Assembly (NCBI GenBank): GCA_900540935.1
Contig: UQHW01000013.1
Span: forward strand, 1 to 57,479
DNA: 57,479 nt
Direction: 5' to 3'
Source: an uncultured Collinsella sp.
Lineage (GTDB): Bacteria; Actinomycetota; Coriobacteriia; Coriobacteriales; Coriobacteriaceae
The translations under genes were made by a program, and so were the position numbers. Shown here piece after piece: positions 33,651 to 41,160 of the stretch (the stretch's first letter is position 1; each line of letters begins with the position of its first letter). Below the pieces are notes generated by a model that saw nothing but the letters and a program-made list of their open reading frames with translations, was not told the DNA's origin and did no database searches.

Positions 33651-34955
33651 CTAGATCTCGGCCTCCGCATGGCCTCGCTGCGCCTCGGGCAGCTCCCCGT
33701 AGAGCGGATGGTCTTCGAGCCTAAAGCGCTCGACCTGTTCGGGAGTGTGGCCGCGCACAAAGAGCCACGAGCGATCGATCGGCGTCGCCATGAGCGTGCT
33801 GGGCAGCGCGTCGGCGCGGTCGGAAAACACCCGGGCACTCTCGGGATCCTGGAACGCCAGCACCAGATGCGTGTCGCAGTTGCCCATGATGGAGCGTGCG
33901 CGTGCCTCGCCATAGAGCGCATCGAGCTGGTTGGTCGACTGCAGCAGCAGCGTTGCCCAGATGTTGCGGCTTCGGATAATCGAGAGCACGTTGTCGATCT
34001 GGGGGATCTGCAGATTTGCGAAGTCATCGAGCATAAAGCGCACGGGCACGGGCAGGCTGCCGTCGGGCTGCCTATCGGCTTCGCGAATGAGGCCCATAAA
34101 CGCCTGCGTAATAAAGAGGCCGGTCAGCGGATCGAGATTGCGGTCAATATCGCTCACGGTTACAAACAGGGCGCAGGGGGTGTGTCCCATGGAAGCGAAG
34201 TCCACCTGATGGCACTCACGATAGAGCTGTGCCGCACCGTCGAATCCCAGACACATGACCTTTTCGGCAAGGATGCCGACGATGCTCGCGTGCATGCGCT
34301 CGGCATTTTGCGTAATGGCGTAGCGCCGCCATAGCGAGAGGGCATAGCTTTGGGGGTCGGTCGTGATCAGGTCGTCAAACAATCGACCCGTGGCACCGTC
34401 CTGCAGGTGCTCGATCAGCTTGATGACCGAGCTGATCGTCTGCTCGTCGGCGGGTAGCTGTTCGGTGGCGTAGGCAATAAGACACGACAGCAGGTTTGCC
34501 GCCGCATGATCCCAAAAAGGCTGGTTGTTGTCCTCGATGGGGCAGATGGCCTTTGCCACCGAGAGGATGTCCTGCTGGTTGGGCCTGCCGTCCGCCTTGC
34601 GGCGAATGTGCCTCAGGGGGTTGTAGCCGCAGCGCTCGATGCCGGGCGCAAGGGCCGGGACGGTGTTGAGGTCGGCGAAGTTGAGGCATTGCACGCGGTA
34701 ACCGTGGGCTGCCAGCACGGGTCCCACTTCGCGACAGAGCGTGCCTTTGGTGTCGAGCACGATGTAGCTTGCGTTCATTTGCAGCAGGTTGGGCTTGAGG
34801 ACGTTTCGGGTCTTGCCGGCTCCCGAGGGGCCGATCACAAGTGCGTTGTTATTGAGTCCCGTTTGGCGGGTGTCGCAGGAAAGCGTTCGATCCTTGGCGA
34901 GGATGGTGGACGATGCGGACCCAGATGCGGCGAGGCGGCTGGCAAGGTTAGACAT
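33651..34955 (-). CDS. Conjugation-type coupling ATPase (VirD4/TraG-like), no membrane anchor
   Basis: A 434-residue P-loop ATPase of the VirD4/TraG/TraD class. Walker A is GPSGAGKT (residues 42-49) in ALVIGPSGAGKTRNVLKPNLLQ; Walker B is VRFMLDDFANL; further class motifs are LDTKGTLCREVG, FWDHAAANLL and LLLQSTNQLDALYG. Coupling proteins normally begin with two membrane spans; these are absent. The ATG at 34955 has AAGGAGG 7 bases upstream and overlaps the ClpP stop by 8 bases, so the short form is genuine. No relaxase or type IV secretion gene is in the window. Function is open: leftover of a conjugative element, or a soluble motor working with the ClpP-like protein. Confidence 0.85.
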   Translation of the reverse strand: MSNLASRLAASGSASSTILAKDRTLSCDTRQTGLNNNALVIGPSGAGKTRNVLKPNLLQMNASYIVLDTKGTLCREVGPVLAAHGYRVQCLNFADLNTVPALAPGIERCGYNPLRHIRRKADGRPNQQDILSVAKAICPIEDNNQPFWDHAAANLLSCLIAYATEQLPADEQTISSVIKLIEHLQDGATGRLFDDLITTDPQSYALSLWRRYAITQNAERMHASIVGILAEKVMCLGFDGAAQLYRECHQVDFASMGHTPCALFVTVSDIDRNLDPLTGLFITQAFMGLIREADRQPDGSLPVPVRFMLDDFANLQIPQIDNVLSIIRSRNIWATLLLQSTNQLDALYGEARARSIMGNCDTHLVLAFQDPESARVFSDRADALPSTLMATPIDRSWLFVRGHTPEQVERFRLEDHPLYGELPEAQRGHAEAEI

Positions 34956-35565
34956 GGGCGACCTCCTTGGTGGTCGAGAGGATTTCGTGGGCAAAGCCGA
35001 GCTCGACGGCGCGCTCGGCCGAAAGGTAGGTGTCTTTTGCAGTGAGGGACTGGATGCGCTTGGGCGTGAGGCCGCTGCGGTCCGAGAGGATTTGCGTGAG
35101 GGTCTTGCGGGTCTGCATGAGACGCCGGCTGGTTTCCTGCAGCGCAAGTGCCGAGCCGCCTGCCCCCTGGGGGATCAGCGGGTCGTGAATCATGAGCTCT
35201 GCATGGGGCGCCATACGGCGATCGTCGCCGCCCATAAAGATCACGGCGCCCATGGACGCGGCGAATTCCAGGCAGACGGTGCGGATGGGGCACGATGCGA
35301 GGCGCATGGCGTCATAGATCGCAAGACCCGCTCGCACGCTTCCGCCGGCGCTGGCGACAAATATGGTGATGGGGCGGCTGGGGTCGGTGGCATCGAGCAG
35401 GCGGATCTGCTGGCATAGGTCGTGGGCCATCGGGGTTTCGATGTCTCCCATGACGGAGAGCTCGCGACGGGCGAGCATCTCATCGTAAATGCTGGTGAGC
35501 GTGATACCTCGGGCGGATTCACGCATGGTGAGGGGGCTGATGATGGGGGAATGATTGGTGTCCAT
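34948..35565 (-). CDS. ClpP-like serine protease
   Basis: A 205-residue ClpP-family peptidase with the full catalytic triad in place: S104 in EFAASMGAVIF, H127 in AELMIHDPLIP and probable D178 in TAKDTYLSAERA. Oxyanion loop GGSVRAGLAIYDAM is present. The N-terminal 20 residues and the strand region differ from housekeeping ClpP, and no Clp ATPase is nearby. GGAG lies 8 bases before the ATG. It is coupled by overlap to the downstream coupling-type ATPase, which suggests they act together. Confidence 0.9.
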   Translation of the reverse strand: MDTNHSPIISPLTMRESARGITLTSIYDEMLARRELSVMGDIETPMAHDLCQQIRLLDATDPSRPITIFVASAGGSVRAGLAIYDAMRLASCPIRTVCLEFAASMGAVIFMGGDDRRMAPHAELMIHDPLIPQGAGGSALALQETSRRLMQTRKTLTQILSDRSGLTPKRIQSLTAKDTYLSAERAVELGFAHEILSTTKEVAHV

Positions 35566-35628
35566 GAGGACTCCTTTCTGTTGGTTGTGTTGTGGAATAG
35601 GATTGTTGCCCGCGGAGGGGCTGGCGGG

Positions 35629-36519
35629 CTACAGGGTTCGTCCGAGTCTGAGATCGAGCTCGGTTGCGGGGCAGGCTGCCTGTTCGTGCGGCTCGCAAGC
35701 GCCAAGGGCTCCAAAGCGATGGAGCGTTGCGGCGGGCGTGGTGTAGGCGAGCCGCAGCTGATGCTCGACAGGGGCACATCCGTCGTTTTTGTAATGAGCC
35801 GCGTAGTACTGCGCGATGCGGGCGTTCATCTCGCTGCCATTGCGATGGCGCTCAAACTGGCGTCTGCAGGTCTCGATGATCTTTGCTACCGACTTGGGTG
35901 CCGTCGCGGGAACAAGGGCGAGATAGCCCTCAAATAGCTCGTTGATGCTCAGGAGGCACAGCAGGTCGATCAGCGTCCTTATGGCTGCTCCCTCGGCGGA
36001 AAAGTGCGCGGTCATGCGGTTATATCGGTTGCGGTCGACGATGGCCGCATGGGGTCTTGGAGTTTTCTGCCCCGTGGTCCCGGGTTTTTGCCGCGCCTGT
36101 GTATTGAGCTCGACGTTGCAGCGCTTGAGGCCGTCCAATGGAAGGAACAGTGCGGTGCGCAGGGTGTTCCGCTTGCTTTCGAGCTCATGACGCTCGTCGG
36201 GTTCCCATTCGAGCTTGAGTTTCGTGTCGAGCGCCGTAAGCATATGGGCTAGGCAGCCTACGGTAAGAACGTACGAATCGTTGTCGCGTTTTGGGGCATA
36301 GGGGTCTGTCAGCTTGCGAATGTCGGGGTCGCCCATGATCTTTGTGCAGCGCTTCAGCAGTTGAGGGTGGTCGGTCAAGATCGTCGCGAGCGGTAGCGAC
36401 GCGTAGTTCTTGATGGTCGCGGCGGCAAAGGCGGCGTCATATTCGTTTGCATATGCTCGCTCAATGCGGGCATCCAGAATGCTTTTCTTATCGCCGTCTT
36501 CAGCGTGGTGGTTCGTCAT
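35629..36519 (-). CDS. Hypothetical protein, first gene of the ClpP/ATPase trio
   Basis: A 296-residue soluble protein, mostly helical, of no family I recognise. Charged N-terminus (MTNHHAEDGDKKSILDARIERAYANEYDAAF), an internal helical region with LTVGCLAHMLTALDTKLKLEWEPDERHELESKR, and a C-terminal region rich in alanine and histidine. GGAGAA precedes the ATG at 36519; the frame upstream to 36675 is histidine-repeat low complexity. It lies 63 bases upstream of the clpP-like gene on the same strand and could be an adaptor or a protease substrate. Confidence 0.75.
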   Translation of the reverse strand: MTNHHAEDGDKKSILDARIERAYANEYDAAFAAATIKNYASLPLATILTDHPQLLKRCTKIMGDPDIRKLTDPYAPKRDNDSYVLTVGCLAHMLTALDTKLKLEWEPDERHELESKRNTLRTALFLPLDGLKRCNVELNTQARQKPGTTGQKTPRPHAAIVDRNRYNRMTAHFSAEGAAIRTLIDLLCLLSINELFEGYLALVPATAPKSVAKIIETCRRQFERHRNGSEMNARIAQYYAAHYKNDGCAPVEHQLRLAYTTPAATLHRFGALGACEPHEQAACPATELDLRLGRTL

Positions 36520-37008
36520 AGCTTCTCCAATCGGTTGATGTTCGTGCTGTTTGTTGATGTGTTGGTTGTCGTGAGTGATGTGCTTGCCGTGGGTGATGTG
36601 CTGACGTTGGGGTGCTATGCGGTTTTCAATGAGCCCGTGAGGCAGTTGCTGCAGGGGCGGGATGGAACGGCCCATGCAAGGCGGAAGGCATCGTGCTCAA
36701 AATCGAGACAGCAATGCCCTGGGTGCCTCACATGTGGCAGTTACCTCATTAAGTTGTCATTGCGTTTGGGGTTGTACTTTGCCGATCTTCCTTCTCTTAC
36801 ACGCTAAAACTCAAACTTCATATGCTCGATCTACTTAAAACCGCAACGGCGGTCTTTTATCAACTTATATGTCGGAACGCGTCTTTGCAAGTACTTTTTT
36901 GCCTTTGTTTCAAATGGGGTGGTTTTGCAACCGTCATGCGCGCGCTGTGTGAACGTGCCCCGGCTCGGATAAGATAGTGCGCGATAAAAACGATGCAAGG
37001 AGGCTTAT
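36520..37008. other. Intergenic gap with short tandem-like repeats
   Basis: No gene is supported in this 489-base gap. At 36533-36620 GTGATGTGCT-type units recur (GTGAGTGATGTGCTTGCC, GTGGGTGATGTGCTGACG). The later part (36740-36930) is AT-rich, with a weak hairpin ACCGC/GCGGT at 36839-36852 followed by CTTTTATC. TAAGAT at 36969 could be the -10 of the following HAD gene. Confidence 0.45.
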
Positions 37009-37851
37009 ATGGCAATCAAAGCCATCGCAATGGATATCGACGGTACGCTCACCAACGACCAAAAGGTCATCAGCCCGCGTACGCGCGAGAAGCTGCTCGC
37101 GGCGCAGGAGTCGGGCATTAAGCTCATTTTGGCTTCGGGCCGTCCCGCATGGGGGCTGCACGCCTTGGCGCAGGAGCTCGACCTCCAAAACCATGACGGT
37201 TTGCTGGTGGCCTTTAACGGCGCTCACGTCGTCGATGCCCAGACCGACGAGGTGCTGTTCGATCAGGCTATGCCTGCCGACGAATTGCATCGCCTGATTG
37301 ATCATCTGCAAAACTATGATGTGATCCCCATGATCTCGCTTGGTCGCGATCTGCATGTCGAGGATTCGTACCACTGCATGATTACGCTGCCGGATGGCTC
37401 GCAGAAAAACATCGTCAAATACGAGCGCGATGCCTGCGATCTTAAGATCCGCGAGGTCGAGAGCTTACATGAGGTCGTGGACACTTATCCCGTAGACAAA
37501 CTGCTGACGGCAGGCGACCCGGCATACCTGCAGGCGCATTACGAGGAGATGTATGCGCCCTTTACCCAGACGCTTTCGGGCATGTTTACGGCCGACTGGT
37601 ACTTTGAGTACACGGCGCCCGGTATCGACAAGGCCCGCGCGCTCGAGGGTGCCCTGCCCAAGCTCGGCATCGATGCCAGCGAGGTCGTCTCGTTTGGCGA
37701 CGGCCAGAATGATAAGTCTATGATCGAGTGGGCCGGCACCGGTGTTGCCATGGGCAACGCCGTCGATGAGGTTAAGGCAGTTGCTCAGATGGTGACCGCC
37801 AATAACAACGAAGATGGTATCGCGGTGGCACTCGATAAGCTGCTGGGTTAG
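37009..37851 (+). CDS. Cof-type HAD-superfamily phosphatase
   Basis: A 280-residue HAD phosphatase. Motif I AMDIDGTLTND, motif II LASGRPAWG, motif III lysine in APGIDKARAL, motif IV SFGDGQNDKSMIEWAG. The C2-type cap lies between about 90 and 190. Likely acts on sugar phosphates; substrate unknown. CAAGGAGG precedes the ATG by 6 bases. Followed after a terminator-like hairpin by a second HAD gene. Confidence 0.93.
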   Translation: MAIKAIAMDIDGTLTNDQKVISPRTREKLLAAQESGIKLILASGRPAWGLHALAQELDLQNHDGLLVAFNGAHVVDAQTDEVLFDQAMPADELHRLIDHLQNYDVIPMISLGRDLHVEDSYHCMITLPDGSQKNIVKYERDACDLKIREVESLHEVVDTYPVDKLLTAGDPAYLQAHYEEMYAPFTQTLSGMFTADWYFEYTAPGIDKARALEGALPKLGIDASEVVSFGDGQNDKSMIEWAGTGVAMGNAVDEVKAVAQMVTANNNEDGIAVALDKLLG

Positions 37852-37874
37852 AATCGCCGATTAATGCATGGTTC

Positions 37875-37900
37875 GGGCGCCTGCTTGCAGGCGTCCTTTT
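37875..37900 (+). terminator. Short hairpin with T tract between HAD genes
   Basis: GGGCGCCTGC-TT-GCAGGCGTCC followed by TTTTG, overlapping the leader of the next gene. Could terminate or attenuate. Confidence 0.6.
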
Positions 37901-37915
37901 GTTAGGGAGGGTGCC

Positions 37916-38575
37916 GTGTCCGCATTTCCGTTCGACGCCGTTATCTTTGACATGGACGGCGTCATTGTCGATACCGAGTATTATTACCTGGGCGAGACTG
38001 CCGCGTTTGCCAAGGAGCTTGGGCTTAATCTGACTCAAGAGGAGTTGAATGGACAGGTCGGTACCTCGCATCAGTTCTTTCTCCGCATGCTGGTCGATTG
38101 GTTTGAGCGTGCCGGTAAGGGGCATTTTACTGGCGAGGAAGCGTTGGCCCGTTGGGATGAGTGGGCGCATAAACGTCCGCGCGACTATCAGACTTTGATT
38201 AACCCAGGCGCCGTGGATACGATTCGAGAGCTGCCGCGCCGCGGCGTTCGCGTGGCGCTTGCCAGCTCGTCGCCCATGGATAGTATCGAGGAAGTGCTCA
38301 ACGCGTGCGGGCTGTCGGATGCCTTTGAGTATGTGGTGAGTGGCGAGCAGTTTAAGGAGAGCAAGCCCGAGCCCGACATCTACCTGCATGCGCTGGACCT
38401 GCTGGGGCTGCCCGCGAATCGCTGCTGCTGCGTTGAGGATTCGGTGCCTGGCATCACTGCCGGCAAGCGAGCCGGCCTGACAGTCATTGCCAAGCGCGAG
38501 GAGCGCTTCGGCTTTAGCCAGGATGCCGCGGACAAGATTATCGATCAACTGCCGGAGCTGCTCACGCTTTCTTAG
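37916..38575 (+). CDS. HAD-IA phosphatase/phosphoglucomutase-like
   Basis: A 219-residue HAD-IA protein of the beta-phosphoglucomutase/phosphatase type. Motif I is FDMDGVIVDTE (both aspartates), motif II LASSSPMDS, motif III lysine in KESKPEPDIY, motif IV CCVEDSVPGITAGKRAG. Starts at GTG 37916 with TAGGGAGGG upstream. Substrate unknown; the DG(V/I)IVDTE and SKPxPD motifs allow either a mutase or a phosphatase. Confidence 0.9.
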   Translation: MSAFPFDAVIFDMDGVIVDTEYYYLGETAAFAKELGLNLTQEELNGQVGTSHQFFLRMLVDWFERAGKGHFTGEEALARWDEWAHKRPRDYQTLINPGAVDTIRELPRRGVRVALASSSPMDSIEEVLNACGLSDAFEYVVSGEQFKESKPEPDIYLHALDLLGLPANRCCCVEDSVPGITAGKRAGLTVIAKREERFGFSQDAADKIIDQLPELLTLS

Positions 38576-38653
38576 GAGCGTGGTAGTTGCGCGTTTTTCG
38601 GGTCTGATGAGTAAATGCCCGACATTTTGGTGCGTCAGCAAGCATACTTTATG

Positions 38654-38700
38654 CTAAAGCGGGCTCAAGGGCTTGTTGAATACCCTTGAGCCCGCTTTAG
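38654..38700. terminator. 18-bp perfect stem before gntR gene
   Basis: CTAAAGCGGGCTCAAGGG and its complement (38654-38671, 38683-38700) with an 11-base loop; ACTTAATT follows, with no T run. Probably ends the HAD transcript; also fits the dispersed-palindrome pattern. Confidence 0.6.
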
Positions 38701-38725
38701 ACTTAATTGTGCTGGGAGAGGGTAT

Positions 38726-39469
38726 ATGCCACCGACTGAAGGGCTAACTGACGGTAAAGCAGCGATTCCGCTGTACCAACAGGTTATCGATATCATTAAA
38801 AACGAAATCAACTCCGGTGCCTACAAGGCGGGCGCGCGGATACCCAACGAATTTGAATTGGCTGAGAGCTATAAAGTTGGCCGCGTTACCGTGCGACGTG
38901 CTATTGAGGAGCTCGTCCAGCAGGGCTATCTAACGAAGCGACAGGGGAAAGGCACGTTTGTCAATGCCCCCAAGCTCAAGCGAAAGATTCGCCAGAAGGA
39001 TGACGTCCAGAGTTTTTCGGACGCATGCCGCGTTAACGGAATGGAACCGGGGGCGCGCGTCATTTCGAGAAAGATACTGCCGGCGGATTCCACCGAAGCG
39101 CAGTTCTTTAGTGTTCCCGTTGGAACTGATTTGATTTGCGTTGAGCGTGTGCGTACTGCCGATGGAGTCCCCGTCATGCTCGAGAACAACATATACGTTT
39201 ACGAGGACAACGCTTATCTATCAACGGCACCTCTATCGAACCAATCCATTTTTGAGTTCGTGCGCAACCGGACGGGCCGTACGCCCGCGTTTACCGACCC
39301 GTGCACGCTCGAGATCGCGTGCGCGTCGCCCGAGGTCGCTCGGCTGTTGGCAGTTCCCGTTGGCGAACCCTTGTTTTATATGGAAGCCTTCTTTTTCGAT
39401 GAGCAGCGGCGGCCGTTTATCATCGGTCGTCAGCGGATCGTTGGGTCTCGCTACGTTTTTGACATCTAG
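38726..39469 (+). CDS. GntR-family regulator with UTRA domain (FrlR-like)
   Basis: A 247-residue repressor. Winged helix about 15-85 (IPLYQQVIDIIKNEINSG, IPNEFELAESYKVGRVTVRRAI, KRQGKGTFV) and a C-terminal UTRA ligand-binding domain (about 95-245). The next genes encode FrlC-, FrlB- and FrlD-like enzymes, so it most likely senses a phosphorylated fructosamine and controls the operon; a 23-bp palindrome just downstream of the operon promoter is a candidate site. Transcribed in the same direction as the operon but separated by a strong hairpin. Confidence 0.9.
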   Translation: MPPTEGLTDGKAAIPLYQQVIDIIKNEINSGAYKAGARIPNEFELAESYKVGRVTVRRAIEELVQQGYLTKRQGKGTFVNAPKLKRKIRQKDDVQSFSDACRVNGMEPGARVISRKILPADSTEAQFFSVPVGTDLICVERVRTADGVPVMLENNIYVYEDNAYLSTAPLSNQSIFEFVRNRTGRTPAFTDPCTLEIACASPEVARLLAVPVGEPLFYMEAFFFDEQRRPFIIGRQRIVGSRYVFDI

Positions 39470-39478
39470 GACATTGCG

Positions 39479-39520
39479 TATGGAAGCGCCCGGTGAATCA
39501 TCTCACCGGGCGCTTCCATA
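39479..39520. terminator. 18-bp perfect hairpin after gntR gene
   Basis: TATGGAAGCGCCCGGTGA and its complement around ATCATC, 10 bases after the GntR stop. No T tract follows, but the stem is long and GC-rich. A CGTTC-N7-GAACG palindrome (39522-39538) touches its 3' side. Confidence 0.65.
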
Positions 39521-39579
39521 CCGTTCACGGCGCGAACGCAACCGTTCAACCGCGTTGCGGCACTCAGTTTGAAATTATC

Positions 39580-39608
39580 TTGATGACGGGAAAAGCTGCT
39601 GGTAATCT
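39580..39608 (+). promoter_or_regulatory. Promoter of the fructosamine operon
   Basis: TTGATG (39580-39585), 17-base spacer, TAATCT (39603-39608). Transcription would begin near 39615, about 73 bases before the permease start. Confidence 0.6.
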
Positions 39609-39622
39609 ATGGGACGTCATAG

Positions 39623-39645
39623 AACGTTTGCCTTATGCAAGCGTT
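39623..39645. promoter_or_regulatory. Candidate operator of the fructosamine operon
   Basis: AACGtTTGCcttatGCAAgCGTT: arms AACGnTTGC/GCAAnCGTT symmetric over 23 bases, placed 9-31 bases after the predicted transcription start. A repressor bound here would block elongation. Likely site for the GntR/UTRA protein encoded just upstream. Confidence 0.55.
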
Positions 39646-39687
39646 GAAGCGAGATGCGATGCAGTCTCGAGTTCTTTGGAGGTATCT

Positions 39688-41151
39688 ATGTCAGATACGA
39701 AGGCGAAGAAGACAAGCAGACGTTTTAAGTTCAAATTACCGCATGTCTATACGATCATGTTCTTGCTGATCGTTGTCTTTGCGGTCCTGACTTGGATCGT
39801 TCCCTCTGGTCAGTATCAGCGCAAGATGATTTCGACAGCGGCGGGTGAGCGTGAAGTCGCCGTTGCTGGAACCTATGAACAGGTCGATAAGAACTACACC
39901 GATTCCGAGACCGGCGAGACCATCAATCTGGGCCAGGATATCTTTGCGGTCCTGCAAGCGCCTACTAAGGGCATCCAGGAGGCTGCCGACGTCGTTGCGT
40001 TCGTCTTATTGATTGGCGGATCGTTCGCAATCATCACCAAGACCAACGCTTTGAATGCCGGCATGAGCCGTGTGATTAAAAAACTCAAGAACAAGGACAT
40101 CCTCATCATTCCCATCACGATGACGTTGCTGTCCATTTGCGGCACTACGTTTGGTATGTCTGAGGAAGCCCTGCCGTTCTATGCCATCTTCATTCCCATC
40201 ATGATGGGTATCGGTTATGACTCGATGACGGCATTCATCATCTGCTTCCTTGGTCCTAACCTGGGATATTGTGCTTCGACCATCGATCCGTTCAATGTTT
40301 TGATCGCCCAAGGCATTATCGGCATCGAGGGCAATCCTCAGCTGTGGCTGCGTGCCATCTCTTGGGTCATCTTCACTGCCGTCGGTATCGCATGGGCCAT
40401 GCGATACGCTATGCGTGTCAAGAAAAACCCCGAGTCGTCCATTACGTACGAGGACGATAAACTCAAGCGTGTTGAGTTTTCTGTGACCGATGCCTCCATC
40501 GAGGAAGAGTTCACTATCCGTCAGAAGCTCGTGCTTATCGATTTTGCATGCGGTATGGGCATTATCGTCTGGGGTCTTGTTACCCAGGGTTGGTACATGA
40601 ATGAGATTTCCGCCGTGTTCCTTGGCATGGGCTTGCTTGCCGGTATCCTGGGCGGTCTTGACCAGCAGACGATCGCCGAGGAGTTCGTTAAAGGCATTGC
40701 CGACTTTGCGTACGCCGCCATCGTTATCGGTATCGCTCGCGGCATTCTGGTCATCGCCGAGGGCGGCATGATCATCGACACCATCCTCCAGGCGCTCGCT
40801 ACTGCGCTCGCCGGTGCACCCGCCGCCGTCTACACCACGTTTATGTATATCGTCCTTGGCCTGCTCTCTTTGCTGGTTCCCTCGAGTTCTGGCCTGGCGG
40901 CACTCACCATGCCCGTCATGGGTCCGCTGACCGAGCTTATGGGCCTCAATCCCGAAGCTGCCGTTACCGCGCTCCAGTTTGCTAATCAGACCATCAACAC
41001 CATCAGTCCCGTGGCGGGCATGACGGTCGCCGGCCTTGCCGTGGCTAAGATTTCGTTTGGCCAATGGTGGAAGACCATTTGGAAGTTCTTCATTTTCATG
41101 GTCGTCTTTGGCCTGATCGTAACGGCAATCTCTGGCATGCTTCCGGTGTAG
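39688..41151 (+). CDS. YfcC-family permease
   Basis: A 487-residue membrane carrier with about eleven hydrophobic spans; opening region KLPHVYTIMFLLIVVFAVLTWIVPSGQYQR is typical of the YfcC/C4-dicarboxylate-anaerobic-carrier-like family, as are GMSEEALPFYAIFIPIMMGIGYD and LLVPSSSGLAALTMPVMGPL. The family is linked to amino acid or peptide uptake. Here it heads an frl-type operon, in the place of the APC-type FrlA or ABC importer found elsewhere, so it probably imports a fructosamine such as fructose-lysine or fructose-amino acid. TTGGAGG lies 7 bases before the ATG at 39688. Confidence 0.88.
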   Translation: MSDTKAKKTSRRFKFKLPHVYTIMFLLIVVFAVLTWIVPSGQYQRKMISTAAGEREVAVAGTYEQVDKNYTDSETGETINLGQDIFAVLQAPTKGIQEAADVVAFVLLIGGSFAIITKTNALNAGMSRVIKKLKNKDILIIPITMTLLSICGTTFGMSEEALPFYAIFIPIMMGIGYDSMTAFIICFLGPNLGYCASTIDPFNVLIAQGIIGIEGNPQLWLRAISWVIFTAVGIAWAMRYAMRVKKNPESSITYEDDKLKRVEFSVTDASIEEEFTIRQKLVLIDFACGMGIIVWGLVTQGWYMNEISAVFLGMGLLAGILGGLDQQTIAEEFVKGIADFAYAAIVIGIARGILVIAEGGMIIDTILQALATALAGAPAAVYTTFMYIVLGLLSLLVPSSSGLAALTMPVMGPLTELMGLNPEAAVTALQFANQTINTISPVAGMTVAGLAVAKISFGQWWKTIWKFFIFMVVFGLIVTAISGMLPV

Positions 41152-41160
41152 GTGGTTGTG

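Noticed and set aside
36533..36620. GTGATGTGCT-type repeats as a CRISPR array
   Set aside because: Only two or three short imperfect units, no uniform repeat or spacers, and no cas genes. No CRISPR array was seen anywhere in the window.
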